Source: an uncultured Bacteroidales bacterium (GTDB lineage: Bacteria > Bacteroidota > Bacteroidia > Bacteroidales > UBA932). Taken from it: DNA of 64,000 nucleotides. The number at the start of each line of letters is the position of its first letter. Position 1 is the stretch's first letter. Positions 61,029 through 64,000 of the stretch are shown piece by piece. Both the position numbers and the translations under genes were made by a program. A model generated the notes under the pieces. The model was not told where the DNA came from. It did not search any database and worked only from the letters and a program-made list of their open reading frames with translations. The stretch lies in contig CAMYYI010000001.1 of NCBI GenBank assembly GCA_947303465.1, positions 62,001 to 126,000 on the forward strand, given 5' to 3'.

Positions 61029-62062
61029 AAAGGGAAGATATTGACAAGATACTTGCTCAGATAGAGGAGCTTAAGTGCAAGACCCAGAAAGAGGTTGAAG
61101 AGGCGCGGGTGCGTTTTCTCGGCAAGAAGGGCGAGGTCACCGCACTGTTCGACGAGTTCCGCGGCATAGACAAGGCCCAGAAAGCCGAATTCGGCAAGGC
61201 CCTGAACGAGCTTAAGCAGAAGGTTCAGGCCAAGATAGAGGACCTCAAGGCCGGAGCCGCAGACGAAGGCGCTGCAGGCGGGCCCAAACTGGACCTCAGC
61301 ATGCCCGGCGACCCTTACGAGCTCGGTTCCCGCCACCCTGTAAGCATTGTGCGGCAGGAAATAGTAGACATCTTCCGCAAGTTCGGCTACGATGTGGCAG
61401 AGGGTCCTGAAATCGAGGACGACTACCACGTTTTCGAGGCCCTCAACTTCCCCGCAAACCATCCTGCCCGCGACATGCAGGACACCTTCTTCGTGTCTGC
61501 AGGGCATCTGAATCCGCTGCTCCTCCGTACCCATACCTCAAGCGTACAGGTGCGCACCATGGAGCGCATGGCGCCGCCCATCCGCGTGATTTGCCCGGGC
61601 CGAGTCTTCCGCAACGAAGCCATCAGCGCCCGCGCACACTGCATCTTCCATCAGGTAGAAGGTCTCTATATAGACGAAGGTGTAACGTTCGCAGACCTCA
61701 AGCAGGCCATCCTGCTCTTCGCCCGGGAGATGTTCGGCCCCGACACCCAGATTCGCATGCGCCCGAGCTACTTCCCCTTCACCGAGCCTTCAGCGGAGGT
61801 GGACGTAAGCTGCAACATCTGCCACGGCAAGGGTTGCAACATCTGCAAGGGTACCGGGTGGCTGGAGATTCTGGGCTGCGGAATGGTGGATCCCAACGTG
61901 CTGGAGGCCAGCGGTATAGACTCCACCAAGTACAGCGGCTTCGCATTTGGCATGGGCCTGGAGCGCATAGCCATGCTCAAGTGGAGGGTGAACGACCTGC
62001 GCCACTACTTCGAGAACGACATGCGCTTCCTGCAGGAGTTCGCAAGCGCCCCCGAAATCTAA
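61025..62062 (+). CDS. pheS: Phenylalanyl-tRNA synthetase alpha subunit
   Basis: The 345-residue protein has the N-terminal coiled coil that binds tRNA (ARVRFLGKKGEVTALF) and the class II catalytic core: GPEIEDDYHVFEALNFPANHPARD, FLN-like HLNPLLLRTHTSSVQVR, FRNEAISARAHCIFHQVEGLY, and FAFGMGLERIAMLKW (motif 3). It charges tRNA-Phe together with PheT, whose gene is not in this window. Confidence 0.96.
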   Translation: MKREDIDKILAQIEELKCKTQKEVEEARVRFLGKKGEVTALFDEFRGIDKAQKAEFGKALNELKQKVQAKIEDLKAGAADEGAAGGPKLDLSMPGDPYELGSRHPVSIVRQEIVDIFRKFGYDVAEGPEIEDDYHVFEALNFPANHPARDMQDTFFVSAGHLNPLLLRTHTSSVQVRTMERMAPPIRVICPGRVFRNEAISARAHCIFHQVEGLYIDEGVTFADLKQAILLFAREMFGPDTQIRMRPSYFPFTEPSAEVDVSCNICHGKGCNICKGTGWLEILGCGMVDPNVLEASGIDSTKYSGFAFGMGLERIAMLKWRVNDLRHYFENDMRFLQEFASAPEI

Positions 62063-62065
62063 CTT

Positions 62066-62872
62066 ATGCGTACGACCGAGCAGGATTCCCGCTGGTCCAA
62101 CCTCGACAGCATGTCCACTGCCGAGCTGCTCTACGGCATAAACCAGGAAGACCGGGGCGTCACCCGGGCGGTGCGTCATGCCATCCCGCAGGTGGAAGCC
62201 CTTGTTAACGGGATAGTGGAGCGGATGAAAAGGGGCGGCCGGGTATTCTATACCGGCGCCGGCACCAGCGGCAGGCTGGGTGTAGTAGATGCTTCCGAGA
62301 TTCCTCCCACCTACGGCGTCCGCGACAAGTTCATAGGCCTCATAGCCGGCGGCGACGGAGCCATCCGCCAGGCCGTAGAAGGAGCGGAAGACGACTCCTC
62401 GCAGGGCTGGAAGGACATCCTGGCCTTCGGCCCCACCCCCGACGATACAGTGATAGGCATAGCTGCATCTGGCACCACCCCCTATGTCATAGGGGCAGTA
62501 AGCGGCGCCCGCGAGCATGGGCTGCTGACCGGATGTATCACATGCAATGAAGATTCCCCGGTTGCCGCAGCCGTTGAACTGCCGGTAATAGCAGTTGTTG
62601 GCCCGGAGTTCGTCACCGGCAGCACCAGAATGAAGGCCGGCACGGCCACAAAGCTGATACTCAATATGATATCTACAACCACCATGATACGGCTCGGCCA
62701 CGTGAAGGGCAGCAAGATGGTGGATATGGAACTGACCAACAGCAAACTGGTAGACCGGGGGGCTCGCATGATAATGGATGCAACCGGGATATCGGACTAC
62801 GGCGAGGCCCGCGAGCTGCTGCTCAAGTACGGCCACGTGCGCGAGGCGATAGACGCATATCTGAAGAAATGA
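62066..62872 (+). CDS. murQ: N-acetylmuramic acid 6-phosphate etherase
   Basis: The 268-residue protein has the SIS-domain motifs YTGAGTSGRLGVVDASEIPPTY (with the catalytic Glu), IGIAASGTTPYVIGAV, and EFVTGSTRMKAGTATKLILNM. It splits MurNAc-6-P into GlcNAc-6-P and lactate in wall recycling. It starts 3 bases after pheS and overlaps the kinase gene by 4 bases (ATGA). Confidence 0.94.
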   Translation: MRTTEQDSRWSNLDSMSTAELLYGINQEDRGVTRAVRHAIPQVEALVNGIVERMKRGGRVFYTGAGTSGRLGVVDASEIPPTYGVRDKFIGLIAGGDGAIRQAVEGAEDDSSQGWKDILAFGPTPDDTVIGIAASGTTPYVIGAVSGAREHGLLTGCITCNEDSPVAAAVELPVIAVVGPEFVTGSTRMKAGTATKLILNMISTTTMIRLGHVKGSKMVDMELTNSKLVDRGARMIMDATGISDYGEARELLLKYGHVREAIDAYLKK

Positions 62873-63708
62873 TAGTAATAGTAGAAAGCGGCGCCACAAA
62901 GAGCGACTGGCGTCTTGTTTCCCCTTCCGGAGAGCAGCTGGAAAGGAAGTTGCTGCCGGGCATCAACGTGTCCACCGCAAACAGGGAACACAATATAGAA
63001 ACCCTGGAAAAAGGCCTCTCCGAGCTTGGCGGGAACTCACTGGACGGCATTTATTTCTATACTGCCGGCATTGTTACGCCCGAACTCCGTGAGTATCTGG
63101 ATGCTTTCATTCGCGCGCGCGTGAAAGTAAAAGAGGTCGAGATTTGCACTGACCTGGTGGCCGCCGCACGCGCCGTCTGCGGGCGCAGGCCCGGCATAGT
63201 TGCCATACTCGGCACCGGTTCCAACACCTGCTTCTACAACGGTTCCGTCGTCTCCCAGAAAGTCCGCTCCGGCGGGTATATAATAGGAGATGAGGGCGGA
63301 GGTGCATGCCTTGGAAAACTTTTCCTGGCCGATTATATAAAAGGCCTGGTACCCGAGGCAGTGGCAAAGGATTTCGAGTCCGGGTTCGACTCAAGCTACG
63401 AGGGCATAGTCGCGGGGGTTTACAGGAGCGAATCGCCTGCCGGCTATCTCGGGAGCATGGCTCCGTTCATACTTTCCCACTACGACGATCCCTATATCAA
63501 AGACCTGGTAGACGGCAACTTCCGGGCCTTCGTCCAAAGGGCTTTAAAGCGCTACGATACAGACCGTTACCCGGTCGGCGTCGTGGGCGGATTCGGATGG
63601 GCAAACAGGGCTGTTTTCGAGCGAATCTGCAAAGAAGAGGGAGTGAGACTGGAATCCTTCCTTCCTGAGCCCATAGAAGGACTCGTCAGATACCATTCAA
63701 TTGACTGA
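62869..63708 (+). CDS. BadF/BadG-family amino-sugar kinase
   Basis: The 279-residue protein has the actin-like ATPase motifs VESGATKSDW (phosphate 1), AILGTGSNTCFYNG and IGDEGGGACLGK, the layout of N-acetylglucosamine/N-acetylmuramic acid kinases. Its overlap with murQ suggests that it phosphorylates recycled MurNAc or GlcNAc to supply MurQ. Which of the two sugars is used cannot be told from sequence. It converges on the AraC-type gene with 12 bases of overlap. Confidence 0.84.
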   Translation: MIVIVESGATKSDWRLVSPSGEQLERKLLPGINVSTANREHNIETLEKGLSELGGNSLDGIYFYTAGIVTPELREYLDAFIRARVKVKEVEICTDLVAAARAVCGRRPGIVAILGTGSNTCFYNGSVVSQKVRSGGYIIGDEGGGACLGKLFLADYIKGLVPEAVAKDFESGFDSSYEGIVAGVYRSESPAGYLGSMAPFILSHYDDPYIKDLVDGNFRAFVQRALKRYDTDRYPVGVVGGFGWANRAVFERICKEEGVRLESFLPEPIEGLVRYHSID

Positions 63709-64000
63709 AGAGCGTTTGCTTGCAGACCAGACCTTAGGTGTAAAACCGGTAATGCGCTTGAAAGTGCTGTTGAATGAAGACGCGCTCAGGAAACCGCTGG
63801 CCTTCGCTATTTCTTCCTGTGTTGCGCGAGGATGCTTGCGGATATATTGTTCAGCATAATCCACCCTCAGCACGTTCAACAGCTCCGGGAAGCCCAGTTT
63901 ATAAGTCTGGTTCACCGCCTTGGAGATGTAGGTCTTATTTGTATTCAGCCGCTCTGCCACATCTGTAAGGGTAAGCCCCGGTTGAAGGAAAAGCTGCTCC
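63697..64000 (-). CDS. AraC-family regulator, C-terminal part
   Basis: The frame is open to the right edge, so only the last 100 or so residues are seen. They form the AraC DNA-binding domain: first HTH LTLTDVAERLNTNKTYISKAV, then the second HTH EEIAKASGFLSASSFNSTFKRITGFTP. The sensor domain is outside the window. In Bacteroidales such proteins are often fused to two-component sensor parts; that cannot be judged here. Confidence 0.85.
   Translation of the reverse strand, partial: EQLFLQPGLTLTDVAERLNTNKTYISKAVNQTYKLGFPELLNVLRVDYAEQYIRKHPRATQEEIAKASGFLSASSFNSTFKRITGFTPKVWSASKRSSVN

Overview
The window looks like chromosome of a fairly GC-rich member of the Bacteroidota, most likely an uncultured gut Bacteroidales. 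The evidence is: promoters of the Bacteroidota type (TAnnTTTG at -7 with TTG about 20 bases upstream), fimbrillin-like lipoproteins, BACON, Big_2 and 'Fibrobacter succinogenes major paralogous' domains, a NigD-like lipoprotein, an S46 dipeptidyl-peptidase, a C69 dipeptidase, an EF-G2 paralogue without a normal GTPase site, and ECF sigma factors paired with anti-sigma/beta-barrel fusions. The genus is inference. There is no rRNA, CRISPR array, phage or intact transposon. Two tRNA genes are present (Gln-CTG, Pro-TGG).

Layout. 1-6.6 kb: the 3' part of a GH2 glycosidase, a TonB-plug-like lipoprotein, a metallophosphoesterase, an acyltransferase-fold protein coupled to an acyl-CoA ligase, and RNase H. 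6.6-22.3 kb: an accessory surface-protein region with three fimbrillin-like lipoproteins behind tiny peptide genes, a fourth such pair at 19-21.4 kb, a short fimbrillin-like lipoprotein, a prolyl-tRNA deacylase, a broken Rpn-family nuclease, a nitroreductase, an HAD phosphatase lipoprotein and an AAA/DUF4143 ATPase. 22.4-36.4 kb, almost all on the minus strand: tRNA-Gln, ispF, the rnfBCDGEA operon behind rseC, dnaB and a zinc-ribbon protein, then MerR, two M23 peptidases, a MATE exporter, LolD and malate dehydrogenase. 36.4-46 kb: phosphopantetheinyl transferase, EnvC-like protein, TPR protein, two ECF sigma/anti-sigma-barrel modules pointing at each other across tRNA-Pro, a NigD-like lipoprotein and a VWA lipoprotein. 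45.7-51 kb: rsmA (ksgA), mrp, S46 peptidase, rnhB and an XRE regulator. 51-64 kb: a small conserved protein, EF-G2, then on the minus strand a peptide-lipoprotein-M6 protease-C69 dipeptidase-Gfo/Idh series, and on the plus strand a small exported protein, pheS, murQ and a sugar kinase. An AraC-type regulator runs off the right edge.

Two patterns stand out. First, five fimbrillin-like lipoprotein genes each follow, by 0 to 14 bases, a 39-48 codon gene whose product has a basic N-terminus, a Y-x-[STAP]-P motif, a hydrophobic middle and an acidic, aromatic end. Most of these short genes were not delimited by simple ORF calling and were read directly from the DNA. Second, palindromic elements of several kinds sit between genes and also inside reading frames without breaking them: two in RsmA, one each in Mrp and RnfB, and a run of five in the linker of an anti-sigma/barrel protein. 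This resembles the Rickettsia palindromic elements.

Functionally, the housekeeping genes cover translation (pheS, EF-G2, prolyl-tRNA deacylase, rsmA), membrane energetics (rnf, mdh), isoprenoids (ispF), envelope work (LolD, M23 and EnvC-like proteins, murQ and kinase) and peptide use (S46, C69, M6). The accessory genes are mostly exported lipoproteins that probably decorate the cell surface.
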